Under the pieces are notes generated by a model. It did not search any database. It worked only from the letters and a program-made list of their open reading frames with translations, and had not been told where the DNA came from. A stretch of DNA of 64,000 nt, from contig NZ_JOEA01000008.1 of the NCBI RefSeq assembly GCF_000719115.1, positions 248,001-312,000 of the forward strand. Direction: 5' to 3'. The translations under genes and the position numbers were made by a program. Numbering within the stretch: the stretch's first letter is position 1; every line of letters starts with the position of its first letter. The DNA is from Lentzea albidocapillata (GTDB lineage: Bacteria; Actinomycetota; Actinomycetes; Mycobacteriales; Pseudonocardiaceae). Below are positions 15,454-23,985 of the stretch, piece by piece.

Positions 15454-17373
15454 ATGCCCCGCCGCATCAACGCGCTCGCGACCTGGCTCCTCCGACTCGA
15501 GCCGGACGAGGTGGCCGCGATACTCGTGCACCGCCGTGATGTCGCCGACCGCTACATCCGGACATTGAAGGACCTGGCCACGCAGCTGACCGACTCCGAT
15601 TCGGTGCACGCCGCCGAGGACACGCTGGACCAGGGCGCGCTCGACGTGCTCGGCGCGATCGTGGTGCAGAACAACACCGGCACGGTCGACACGGTGTGTG
15701 CCGAGCTGCGGTGCTCGGCCGGTGACTTCGAGCGGGCGTTCGGTGAGCTGAAGCAACGCGCGCTGGCCTGGCCCGAAGGACCGCGGCTGATCGCGGTGAA
15801 CTCGGTGCGGGCGAACGGCGCGGCGCAGGAGCAGCTGACGTTGCGCCCGAAGGCCCCCGGCAGGCGCAGGGCGTCCGAGATCTCGCCGATCGTCGCCGCG
15901 ATGTCCACTGTGGACGGAGTGGCACGGCTGCTGGCGCACTGCGAGCAGGACACGTTCGACGCCCGCTACACCGGCGGCGTCGCGACCGTCGAGATCCGGC
16001 GGGTCGCCAGGGCCCTGCGGGTCACGGACAGTGTGCTGCGGCTGTGGCTGGAACTCGCGGCCGAGGCCCAGCTGCTCGGGGTGGAACGGTCGCGGCTGCT
16101 ACCCACCAAGCAGGGTGACGCGTGGCTCGGCTCGCAGCCGGGGCCGCGGCTCTCGGCGCTGGTCGCGGCGTGGCGGCGGATGGACTGGCGGCCGGAGCCG
16201 GACCTGGCGCGGGCGGCGTTGCGGGACTACACCGGTGCCGCCGGGCTGGCGCTGCGGAGCGGTGCGCTGGAGCGGTTCTCGGCGCACGAGGCCTTCACGA
16301 ACACCAGTGAACTGGTCGAGGACCTGACCTGGGAACGCCCCGCCGTGCACGATCCGCGGGCGACGGCGGCGGTGATCGGTGAGATGGAGTCGCTGGGCCT
16401 GGTGGCCGGTGGAGCGCTCACGCCGTTGGGGGTGGCGGTGCTGCACGACGGTGACGTCGACAGCGCGGCCGATGCGTTGATGCCGCCGGCGACGGAGAAG
16501 GCCGCGTTCCAGACGGACATGACCGCGGTCGTGAACGGGCTGCCGTCGCCGGAGCTGAGCGCGACGCTGAACCTGGTGGCGGACCTGGAGGACAACGACG
16601 CGGCACGGGTGTGGCGGCTGTCCGCCGGCTCGGTGCGGCGTGCGCTGGACTCGGGCCTGTCGGCCGACGAGGTGCTCGCGCGGCTGAAAGCCGTGTCGGA
16701 GGCCGCGCTGCCGCAGGTGATCGAGTACCAGGTGCACGACGTGGCACGGCGGCACGGGCAGCTCACGGTCACGGACGTGGCGAGCTGTGTGCGGGCTTCG
16801 GATCCCCTGCTGCTGCAGGAGATCGTGAAGTCGAAGCGGCTCGGGTCGCTGAAGCTGCGGTTCCTCGCGCCGACGGTGCTGGCGTCGGACCGGCCGATGG
16901 CCGAGACGCTCGCGGCGTTACGCCGGTGCGGGTACGCGCCGACCGGGCTGGACGCGGGCGAGAAGTCCGTTGTGGAGACCGTCGAACGGCGGCGGGCACC
17001 GGCTCGTGGCGAGCGCCGCCAGGAGCGGTGGTGGCGCACCGAGATGAACGACCTGGAGCTGACCCAGCTCGCGGTCCGGCTGGTCGAGCAGGAACGGCCG
17101 AGCGCGGGGCGGGGCACCCCGCGGGCCAACGCGGCGCGGACGCTGCGCGACCAGAACGTCTTCCTGCACGACGAAGAGGTGGTGCTGCTGTCGTCGGCGC
17201 TGGTCGACGGGAGCCGCGTCGAGATCAAGTACGCGAGCGGGCCGCGCCGGACCGAGACGCACGTGATCGTGCCGACCAAGCACCTCGAGGGTGTGCTGAG
17301 CGCGGACTGCGAGGACGGCACGAGCCGGGAGTTCGACATCGGGCACGTCCGCAAGGTCGCGCTGCCGGAATGA
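15454..17373 (+). CDS. Helicase-associated (Helicase_C_3) domain protein without helicase motor
   Basis: This 639-residue protein resembles the actinobacterial proteins annotated as helicase-associated domain or XPB/Ssl2-like. It has winged-helix-like N-terminal repeats (SLHR-type, DTLDQGALDVLGAIVVQNN), a central Helicase_C_3-like region about residues 400-500 (GQLTVTDVASCVRASDPLLL, FLAPTVLASDRPMAETLAAL), and a C-terminal WYL-like beta region (VEIKYASGPRRTETHVIVP). No Walker A or DEAD-type motif is visible, so it is not a helicase on its own. It ends 52 bases before the NACHT gene and may be cotranscribed with it. Confidence 0.82.
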   Translation: MPRRINALATWLLRLEPDEVAAILVHRRDVADRYIRTLKDLATQLTDSDSVHAAEDTLDQGALDVLGAIVVQNNTGTVDTVCAELRCSAGDFERAFGELKQRALAWPEGPRLIAVNSVRANGAAQEQLTLRPKAPGRRRASEISPIVAAMSTVDGVARLLAHCEQDTFDARYTGGVATVEIRRVARALRVTDSVLRLWLELAAEAQLLGVERSRLLPTKQGDAWLGSQPGPRLSALVAAWRRMDWRPEPDLARAALRDYTGAAGLALRSGALERFSAHEAFTNTSELVEDLTWERPAVHDPRATAAVIGEMESLGLVAGGALTPLGVAVLHDGDVDSAADALMPPATEKAAFQTDMTAVVNGLPSPELSATLNLVADLEDNDAARVWRLSAGSVRRALDSGLSADEVLARLKAVSEAALPQVIEYQVHDVARRHGQLTVTDVASCVRASDPLLLQEIVKSKRLGSLKLRFLAPTVLASDRPMAETLAALRRCGYAPTGLDAGEKSVVETVERRRAPARGERRQERWWRTEMNDLELTQLAVRLVEQERPSAGRGTPRANAARTLRDQNVFLHDEEVVLLSSALVDGSRVEIKYASGPRRTETHVIVPTKHLEGVLSADCEDGTSREFDIGHVRKVALPE

Positions 17374-17425
17374 ACAGCTGGTGAAGTCTCCTCGGGTCCG
17401 GTGATCACGTGCTGATACTGGAACT

Positions 17426-20290
17426 GTGGCCGACCCGTTTTCCGCCGGACTGCTGATGGTGCTCGAGACCGTGCTGGAGCGCGTGCTGCTCGGTCTCTTC
17501 GACATCGTGCACAAGGGCGCCAAGGACAAGAAGCGCCGGCGCGAGCTGACCAGGCCGGGACCGCTGGTCGAACGGGTCAGCGCCGAGCTCGCGCGCGGTG
17601 AGCTGAGCACCGTCGAGGAACACGAGTGGCGGGCCGCGGTGGACGCGGTGCGGGAGTCCATCGAGGCGGCGCTGCCGTTGCGTCCCGAAGAGGCGCTGCG
17701 GGTCATGCTCACGCCCGAGTCGTTGCGCGCCCACGTGATGGCGAAGTCCGCGACGATCCGGCGGGCGGCGGGCCTGTCCGACCAGGCGACGGCGGTCTAC
17801 GACGCGTTGCTGCTGCGGGTGTGCGTGGCGGTCGTGGAGCTGGTGTGGTCGCAGCCGGAGTACGCGCGGCGGCTCGCGGTCGAGATGTTCCGGATGGGCA
17901 GGGCGACCGCGGATGCCGTGGCACGGCTCGCGGACCAGCAGCAACTGGCGCTCACGGCGTCGCACCGGGACTTCGAGGACCGTTATGCCGAGCAGGTCAC
18001 GCACGCGCTGAGCGGGCTGGAGCTGTTCGGGGTGTCGCGTGGCCGGGCGCCGCGGCGGCAGTCGTTCGACACCTCGTACGTGTCGCTGGCGGTGGCGCGG
18101 GTCGGTGACACCGACGAGCTGACCGGGGCCGGGCTGCCGGTGGCGGCGGCGCTCGCGGACACGTCCCGGGTGCTGATCCGGGGCGGTGCGGGCGCGGGCA
18201 AGACGACGTTCCTGCGCTGGCTCGCGATGAACGCCCTGGGCGAGACGCGGACCTCGGGCAACGAGTGGCTCGGGCTGGTGCCGTTCTTCGTGCCGTTGCG
18301 GCAGTACACGACGCTGCCGAAGCCGGAGGAGTTCATCTCGCCGACGGCCTCGATGATCGAGGAGGAGAAGCCGTCCGGGTGGGTCACCGCGCGGCTGAAG
18401 GAGGGGCGCGCGCTCGTTCTGGTCGACGGCGTGGACGAGCTGGTGTGGGAACGGCGGGCCGAGGCAAGGCGGTGGCTGGAGAAGCTGGTCAACGCCTATC
18501 CGCAGGCCCGGTACGCGATCACGACCCGGCCGGCCGCGGTGCCGGAGGACTGGCTGGAGGACCTGGACTTCGCCGCGTTCGACCTGTTGCCGTTGAGCGA
18601 CAAGGGCGTGCGCGACTTCGTGGAGGCCTGGCACACCGCCGCCAGCGACGAGCCGGGGCTGACGCGGGACGCGCGGGTGTGGCTGACCGAGTGCGAGGCG
18701 CGGCTGGTGGCGACGCTGGTGAAACGGCCTGACCTGCGGCGGCTGGCGTCGAGTCCGTTGCTGGCGGGGCTGTTGTGCGCGTTGCACCAGGACCGGAACA
18801 TGCACCTGCCACGCGATCGGCGATCGCTGTACGAGGCCGCGCTGGACCTGCTGCTGGTGCGGTGGGACGAGGACCGCGGGCTCGCGCTGCCGTCGTTCTC
18901 CAAGGAGGAGCAACTCGTTCTGCTACAACGGTTCGCGTACTCGCTGGTGCGCAACCGGGAGTTGATGGTGCCGCGCGAGGAGGCCGTGCACCGGCTCGGG
19001 AACGCGATGCGCGGGCTGCGGTCGCACGACATCGACCCGGACGAGGCGATGCAGCGGCTGCTCGAACGGGCCGGGCTGCTGCGGGAGGTGGCCTCGGAGC
19101 GCGTGCAGTTCGTGCACCGGACATTCCGGGACTACCTGGCGGCCAAGGAGGTCGTGGACGCCGGTGACCTGAACCTGCTGGTGGACAGGGCACATCTGGA
19201 CGAGTGGCACGACGTCGTGGTGATGGCGGTCGCGCACGCCCGTCCGCGTGAACGAGCCCGCGTGCTGATGGACCTGCTGGCGGGCAACGACGACACGCGC
19301 AAGGACGAGCGCGGCCGGGACAAGCTGCGGCTGCTCGCGCTGGCGTGCCTCGACCAGGCCGACGTGATCGAACCGGAGAGCGCGCGGGCGCAGGTGACGG
19401 CCGCGGCCTCCTCGCTGATCCCGCCGAAGAGCTTCGCGCACGCCGACGCGTTGTCCGAGGCCGGGTCGTTCGTGGTCGATCTCCTGCCAGGACCCGAGGC
19501 ATCCGAAGAAGCCGCGTACATCGTGCGGACGCTGGCCAACATCGGCGGCGAGGGCGCGTGGGAGCGGATCGCGGAGTTCGTGGCCGTCGATCACGCGATG
19601 GTCATCGACGAGTTGCTGCGGGCGTGGCGGAACACGCCGGACGCGGAGAAGTACGCCAGGTCCGTGCTGTCCAAAGTGGATTTCGGCGACCGGCGGGTGG
19701 ACGTCCGCGGCTGGCACCGGATCCAGTTCATCATGCACCTGGAGAAGCTGCGGTACGTGCGGTGCATCGGCAACATCAACCCGCTCGACCCGTTGGGTGC
19801 CATGCCCTCGCTGCACCGGCTGGAGTTGTGGCAGAACGAGGTCATGCGCGACCTCTCGCCGCTGGGCCTGTCGCGGTCCCTGAAGGAGCTGCACCTGAGC
19901 CGGTGCCGTCCACTCGGCCGGATCGACCTGGCGCCGGTGAAGGACCTGGACGAGCTGCACCTGCACTTCAGCCGGGTCGATCTGGCGTCGCTGGAGGGCG
20001 GTGCGCTGCGGCGGCTGCAGATCCGCGACTCGGCCACCGACGAGGGGCTGGACGCGCTACCGGCGTTGCCCGCGTTGCGCGAGCTGGCGATCGACCACCG
20101 CCCGCCCTACCCGCTGGCGGGGCTGGAGCGGTGGCCGACCATCACGACGCTGGAGGTGTTCGGGCTGCCGGCGGCGGACGACCTGCGCGCGCTGCCGGCA
20201 TTGGAGCACCTGGTGCTGCACCAGCCGGAGTCGTTGCCGCGCCTGGAAGAACTGCGTCAGGCCATGCCCGGGCTGATCATCACCACCTGA
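17426..20290 (+). CDS. NACHT-domain STAND ATPase with C-terminal leucine-rich repeats (bacterial NLR-like)
   Basis: A 954-residue, three-part protein. Residues about 1-240 form a helical N-terminal domain (starting VADPFSAGLLMVLETVLERV) of the kind found on bacterial NACHT proteins. The NACHT domain has Walker A GGAGAGKT at 253-260, Walker B LVLVDGVDEL with Asp334, and the downstream TTRPA and FVHRTFRDYLAAKE segments. From about residue 770 come LRR-like repeats (SLHRLELWQNEVMRDLSPL, LKELHLSRC, LDELHLHF). Bacterial NLRs of this type can be antiphage sensors. No effector enzyme domain is recognisable. Its 3' end overlaps the convergent nuclease gene by 11 bases. Confidence 0.88.
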   Translation: MADPFSAGLLMVLETVLERVLLGLFDIVHKGAKDKKRRRELTRPGPLVERVSAELARGELSTVEEHEWRAAVDAVRESIEAALPLRPEEALRVMLTPESLRAHVMAKSATIRRAAGLSDQATAVYDALLLRVCVAVVELVWSQPEYARRLAVEMFRMGRATADAVARLADQQQLALTASHRDFEDRYAEQVTHALSGLELFGVSRGRAPRRQSFDTSYVSLAVARVGDTDELTGAGLPVAAALADTSRVLIRGGAGAGKTTFLRWLAMNALGETRTSGNEWLGLVPFFVPLRQYTTLPKPEEFISPTASMIEEEKPSGWVTARLKEGRALVLVDGVDELVWERRAEARRWLEKLVNAYPQARYAITTRPAAVPEDWLEDLDFAAFDLLPLSDKGVRDFVEAWHTAASDEPGLTRDARVWLTECEARLVATLVKRPDLRRLASSPLLAGLLCALHQDRNMHLPRDRRSLYEAALDLLLVRWDEDRGLALPSFSKEEQLVLLQRFAYSLVRNRELMVPREEAVHRLGNAMRGLRSHDIDPDEAMQRLLERAGLLREVASERVQFVHRTFRDYLAAKEVVDAGDLNLLVDRAHLDEWHDVVVMAVAHARPRERARVLMDLLAGNDDTRKDERGRDKLRLLALACLDQADVIEPESARAQVTAAASSLIPPKSFAHADALSEAGSFVVDLLPGPEASEEAAYIVRTLANIGGEGAWERIAEFVAVDHAMVIDELLRAWRNTPDAEKYARSVLSKVDFGDRRVDVRGWHRIQFIMHLEKLRYVRCIGNINPLDPLGAMPSLHRLELWQNEVMRDLSPLGLSRSLKELHLSRCRPLGRIDLAPVKDLDELHLHFSRVDLASLEGGALRRLQIRDSATDEGLDALPALPALRELAIDHRPPYPLAGLERWPTITTLEVFGLPAADDLRALPALEHLVLHQPESLPRLEELRQAMPGLIITT

Positions 20291-21092
20291 TGTCGGCGAG
20301 GCTGTTCAGCGGCTTGCGCTCGGTCTCGTCCAGCAGCTGCACCGACGCGGTGTCGGCGGCGTGCAGCTCGGCCGGGAAGGTGAGGCTCACGCGCTTCTCC
20401 AGCTCGGTCAGCGACACCTGGAACACCCGGAACTCGTCCAGGTCGAGGGCTTCGGCCAGGATGATGTTCTGGGTGAGCAGGAACGCGCTGCAGCGCAGCT
20501 CGCCGTCCACCACGAACGCGATCGCCTTGTAGAACTCGCGCGGGATCGCGACGCTGCGGAACACCCTGTCGTCGGCGTTGAAGACCGGGCCGCCGTAGAC
20601 GCTGACCTTGAGGTTGTCGACGTCGACGTCCGCGAGCACCGCGTCCTCGAGCCGGCCCCAAAGGCCTTCCTTGGTGCTCTGGTTGAAGTCGTCCATCTGC
20701 GGCGTGATGTTCGTGAAGAAGAACGAGTCCCTGTTCGCCTTCTGCGCCTCGGTCTTCGGCCCCCAGCACAGGTCGGCGCGGCGGGCGAGGTGGCCGCGGT
20801 CGAGCCGGTTGTCCCGGTAGAGCTCGTCGCCGGTCTGGAACTCGGCCGGAATGCGCTTGTCCTTGACGAACGGGATGTTGCTGCGGCTCAGCGCCTTCAT
20901 CTCACCGCCGTCGATGTTCCACGCGACCCAGCTCGCGAACTTGCGGGACTTGCTCATCGCGAGCGAGAAGTGCGTGTAGTCGATCGTGGTCGAGCCGTCG
21001 AGCTCGACCGCGTCGGCCGCTCCCGGCTCGGTGAGGACGGGGATCCCGGCGGTGGTGCCGAGAAACTTCGCGTCGAAGCCTGCGCTGGTCAT
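20280..21092 (-). CDS. DNA/RNA non-specific endonuclease (His-Me finger, NUC1 family)
   Basis: This 270-residue protein contains the signature DRGHLARRAD (about residues 98-107), where His is the general base and Arg binds substrate, followed by SFFFTNITPQMDDFNQ with the metal-binding Asn. KVSVYGGPVF and AFLLTQNI complete the core. Unlike most family members it has no signal peptide or membrane anchor, so it would remain in the cytoplasm unless exported some other way. No inhibitor gene is recognisable beside it. The ATG follows GGGGG at a good distance. Confidence 0.9.
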   Translation of the reverse strand: MTSAGFDAKFLGTTAGIPVLTEPGAADAVELDGSTTIDYTHFSLAMSKSRKFASWVAWNIDGGEMKALSRSNIPFVKDKRIPAEFQTGDELYRDNRLDRGHLARRADLCWGPKTEAQKANRDSFFFTNITPQMDDFNQSTKEGLWGRLEDAVLADVDVDNLKVSVYGGPVFNADDRVFRSVAIPREFYKAIAFVVDGELRCSAFLLTQNIILAEALDLDEFRVFQVSLTELEKRVSLTFPAELHAADTASVQLLDETERKPLNSLADIRW

Positions 21093-21216
21093 GTGTCGCC
21101 CCCTACTGGTTCATCTGCAGGGTCGACATCTCCCACAGGGCCGTTAGCCCGGTACACCCGAACGGCCCAGTGTTCATCAGCTCTTCCCGACGAGTTTCCC
21201 GTCCGCAGCGATCGCG

Positions 21217-21252
21217 GAAAGGTGCCGCCACCCCGCGGTCGCGGCACCTTTC
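21217..21252 (-). terminator. Terminator after the stand-alone sulP gene
   Basis: GAAAGGTGCCGC and GCGGCACCTTTC form a perfect 12-bp stem with a 12-base loop directly after the stop codon at 21255. Confidence 0.85.
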
Positions 21253-21254
21253 GC

Positions 21255-22583
21255 CTACCTGCCGACCAGGTCCACGGTCCTGCCCGCCCGCCGGGACTGG
21301 TCCACCCACTGGTCGATCGCCTGCCCGCAGGCCTGGTCGAGGTGCCGGACCCCGCTCAGATCCATCCGGACGTGCTCCCGGTCCACGCGGTCGAGCTCGT
21401 CCAGCAGCGCGGGCAACCGCAGGAACGTCGCGTTGCCGCGCAACGCCACGCCCTCCGGCGTCACGACGACGGACAGCCTGGACATGTCCCACGCCGTCTT
21501 GACGACCGCGGCCAGCAGGCCCGCGACGGTGCCGGTGAGCAGGTCGGTGCCCACGATGAGCCCGGCGGTCAGGACGAAGATGAAGCCCTCGGCCTTGTCC
21601 GTGCGCCACAACGAGACCACCTCACGCAGCCCCAGCAGCTTCCACCCAGCATGCACCAGAACCGCAGCCAGCACGGCGATCGGGATGAGCGTCAGCAACC
21701 CCGGCAGCAGCACCACGAACAACAGCAGCCACACGCCGTGCAGCACCCGTGACACACGAGTGCGCGCCCCGGCCGACACGTTGGCCGCGCTGCGCACGAT
21801 CACGGCCGTCATGGGCAACGCGCCGAGCAGGCCACAGAGCGTGTTGCCCACGCCCTGCGCGACCAGTTCCTTGTTGTAGCGCGTGCGCGGCCCGTCGTGC
21901 ATGCGGTCGACGGCGGCGGCGCTGAACATCGACTCGGCGGACGCGACAAGGGCGAACACGACTGCCGTGCCGATGATCCCGGTGTTCAGCAACGAGAAGT
22001 CGGGCAGGTGCACGTCCGTCGACAACGTGCCGACGTTGATCCGGTCGACCGGCGAAGCGAACGTCGCCGCCAGCCCGGTGCAGACGACCACGCCGACCAG
22101 GACGCCCGGTACGACGCGCATCGGGCTTCGCTGCCACAGCAGCATGATCAGCACGGTGAGCACGCCGAGCGCCAGCGCGATCGGCGACACGACCAGGTGC
22201 CTGAGCTGACCGAAGATCAGCACCAGCCCGATGCCCGCGAGCATGCCCTGCACCACGGACGGGGAGATCGCGCGGAACCAGCGCCCGCACCTGGCTAAGC
22301 CCAGCGCCACCTGCAACAGGCCGGCGCCGAGCACGATCACGCCCAGCGCCCCGATCCCGTGCCGGGAGACGGCATCCGCCACCAACACCGTCAAACCGGC
22401 GGCCGGTCCGCTCACCTGCATCGTGCTGCCCGGCAGCAGGCCGACGACGATGCCGCCGACCACGCCGGTCACGATGCCGAGTTCGGCCGGCACCCCGGAC
22501 GCCACCGCCACGCCCACGCACAGCGGCAGCGCCACGAGGAACACGACGACCGATGCGCCGAGATCGGTCCAGTACTTCTTCAT
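21255..22583 (-). CDS. SulP-family anion transporter
   Basis: This 442-residue transporter opens MKKYWTDLGASVVVFLVALP and has about 10-12 membrane segments with SulP motifs: STMQVSGPAAGLTVLV, DRMHDGPRTRYNKELVAQG and NVSAGARTRVSRVLHG. A short STAS-like tail covers about residues 370-442 (VRMDLSGVRHLDQACGQAID). The tail aligns by eye with the STAS segment of the fused protein at 3300-5513. The upstream carbonic anhydrase gene is 13 bases away, so the pair probably supplies and hydrates bicarbonate. GTG 22586 is an alternative start one codon earlier. Confidence 0.9.
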   Translation of the reverse strand: MKKYWTDLGASVVVFLVALPLCVGVAVASGVPAELGIVTGVVGGIVVGLLPGSTMQVSGPAAGLTVLVADAVSRHGIGALGVIVLGAGLLQVALGLARCGRWFRAISPSVVQGMLAGIGLVLIFGQLRHLVVSPIALALGVLTVLIMLLWQRSPMRVVPGVLVGVVVCTGLAATFASPVDRINVGTLSTDVHLPDFSLLNTGIIGTAVVFALVASAESMFSAAAVDRMHDGPRTRYNKELVAQGVGNTLCGLLGALPMTAVIVRSAANVSAGARTRVSRVLHGVWLLLFVVLLPGLLTLIPIAVLAAVLVHAGWKLLGLREVVSLWRTDKAEGFIFVLTAGLIVGTDLLTGTVAGLLAAVVKTAWDMSRLSVVVTPEGVALRGNATFLRLPALLDELDRVDREHVRMDLSGVRHLDQACGQAIDQWVDQSRRAGRTVDLVGR

Positions 22584-22596
22584 CACGTCGAAACCC

Positions 22597-23169
22597 CTAC
22601 AGCGGAAGGAAAGCGTGCTCGGCACACGCGGAGACCTGGCCGGTCTCGATGTCGTAGAACCAGCCGTGGACGCGCAGCTCGCCCGAGGCGACCTTGTCGG
22701 CCACGAACGGGTACGCCAGCAGGACGTCCAGCTGGGTGCGCACGTGGTCCTGTCCTTCCGCGCGCATCGCCGGATCGGACGACTCGTGCAGCTGTCCGGG
22801 ACGCAGCCAGCCGCGCATGGCAGGCAGGTGGTCGATGCCGCCGCCGTGCAACGCGCCGACCGCACCGCAGTGCGAGTGGCCGCAGACGACGATCTCGCTG
22901 ACGCCGAGTTGCAGGACGGCGAACTCGATCGTGGCCATCTCACTGGTGGGCGCGGCCAGCGAATAGGGCGGGATCACGTTGCCCGCGGTCCGGAGTTCGA
23001 ACAACGAACCGGGCTCGGCACCCGTGATCGCGGCCGTCACGATGCGCGAATCGGCACACGTGATGAACATCGTGGTGGGTTGCTGACCTGCGGCGAGCTT
23101 GCGGCCGAGCGCACGGGAACGCGATGCGGCGTGTGCGCGGGCATGCTGAACAAAGCGATGGAAGTCCAT
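22597..23169 (-). CDS. Beta-carbonic anhydrase
   Basis: This 190-residue zinc enzyme interconverts CO2 and bicarbonate. Zinc ligands and catalytic residues are visible: Cys38, Asp40 and Arg42 in FITCADSR, and His98 and Cys101 in CGHSHCGAV. ELRTAGNVIPP and VHGWFYDIETGQV are also family-typical. It lies in a minus-strand run with a small secreted protein upstream (55 bases) and SulP downstream (13 bases). The gene pair is the unfused counterpart of the SulP-CA protein at 3300-5513. Confidence 0.95.
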   Translation of the reverse strand: MDFHRFVQHARAHAASRSRALGRKLAAGQQPTTMFITCADSRIVTAAITGAEPGSLFELRTAGNVIPPYSLAAPTSEMATIEFAVLQLGVSEIVVCGHSHCGAVGALHGGGIDHLPAMRGWLRPGQLHESSDPAMRAEGQDHVRTQLDVLLAYPFVADKVASGELRVHGWFYDIETGQVSACAEHAFLPL

Positions 23170-23224
23170 GGGAATCCCTCACTGCTAAGGAAGTGTTTCG
23201 GTTAGATCGGGGAGTGGGGACCGA

Positions 23225-23542
23225 TCAGTTTCGGAACACCTGCAGCGCAGGGGGTGTTCGCCAGACCACTATTGGTTCGGCGTTGGACACGAGCGTGAGA
23301 ACACCGGGAACGGCGCGCGGCGTGAATACCGTGAAGAAGGACGGCGCGGCCACGTTGGACGACCGGTCGACGGACGTGACCAGCAGACGCAGGCGGCTCG
23401 TCTCGCGCTCCTCGCGCGGAGCTTCTTCCTTGGGGACAGAGGTCTTCGACTTCGGCGGCGGGGCGCCGACCGACACAGTGGACACGGCCGGGGTCAGCAC
23501 GGCGCACAGGGCGACGATGACAGCGAGAAGAACGCTGCGCAT
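23225..23542 (-). CDS. Small secreted hypothetical protein
   Basis: The 105-residue product starts at the ATG giving MRSVLLAVIVALCAVLTPAV, a clear signal peptide with a likely cleavage after about residue 24. A charged linker (PPPKSKTSVPKEEAPREER) is followed by about 55 residues of beta-like sequence ending PPALQVFRN. I recognise no family. A GGGGG-rich site lies about 7 bases upstream of the ATG. It may head an operon with the carbonic anhydrase and SulP genes, which would put a secreted partner with a bicarbonate uptake module (inference). Confidence 0.65.
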   Translation of the reverse strand: MRSVLLAVIVALCAVLTPAVSTVSVGAPPPKSKTSVPKEEAPREERETSRLRLLVTSVDRSSNVAAPSFFTVFTPRAVPGVLTLVSNAEPIVVWRTPPALQVFRN

Positions 23543-23920
23543 GCTTACACCCCCTGACCACGTTGCTCTACAGCTACCAGTTTCGCCCAAAGTGGACAAC
23601 CTTCGCGATATACGAGACTGACTTCGCCCGCATCACACACAAATTTCACCCGAAAGGGCTTCTGGTTCACGGAAACGTACGTATGCGCAGAGTGATCCTC
23701 GCGCGTTGCGAATGTGCCATTTAGTGGACGATCGGCCACCGATCCCTGTCAGATCTGCACAATCGGTGACCGAATGCCAAAGGAGACCGTCGTAGCGAGG
23801 GTTTTCACCAGCCACGCGGCGCAGAATGTGGCGATCACGAAAAGTTTCCTGGAAGTTCGGAGAGGTGTCGCCTGGCGGCTTGTTCGCGCGCCTGCGGGCA
23901 CTGCCCCCAGAGAAAGGCGA
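23543..23920. other. Intergenic region without supported gene
   Basis: This stretch is visibly less G/C-rich than its surroundings, with ACGTACGTATGCG near 23675. Short open frames cross it but lack codon bias and ribosome-binding sites. It probably carries the promoter of the secreted protein-carbonic anhydrase-SulP operon. Confidence 0.5.
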
Positions 23921-23954
23921 ACGCCCCACGCGACGTCGTTGTCGCGCGGGGCGT
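23921..23954 (-). terminator. Terminator of gltBD
   Basis: Arms at 23921-23934 and 23941-23954 (ACGCCCCACGCGAC with GTCGCGCGGGGCGT) pair at 13 of 14 positions around a 6-base loop, 31 bases past the gltD stop. Confidence 0.8.
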
Positions 23955-23985
23955 CATGCTGCTCTCCGGTGGTCGGACGCCGTTG

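Noticed and set aside
15454..17373. Possible DNA helicase
   Set aside because: No Walker A or DEAD/DEAH motif is visible; only helicase-associated domains are present.
23543..23920. Small open frames upstream of the secreted protein gene
   Set aside because: No ribosome-binding site, poor codon bias and no recognisable product; a promoter region is more likely.
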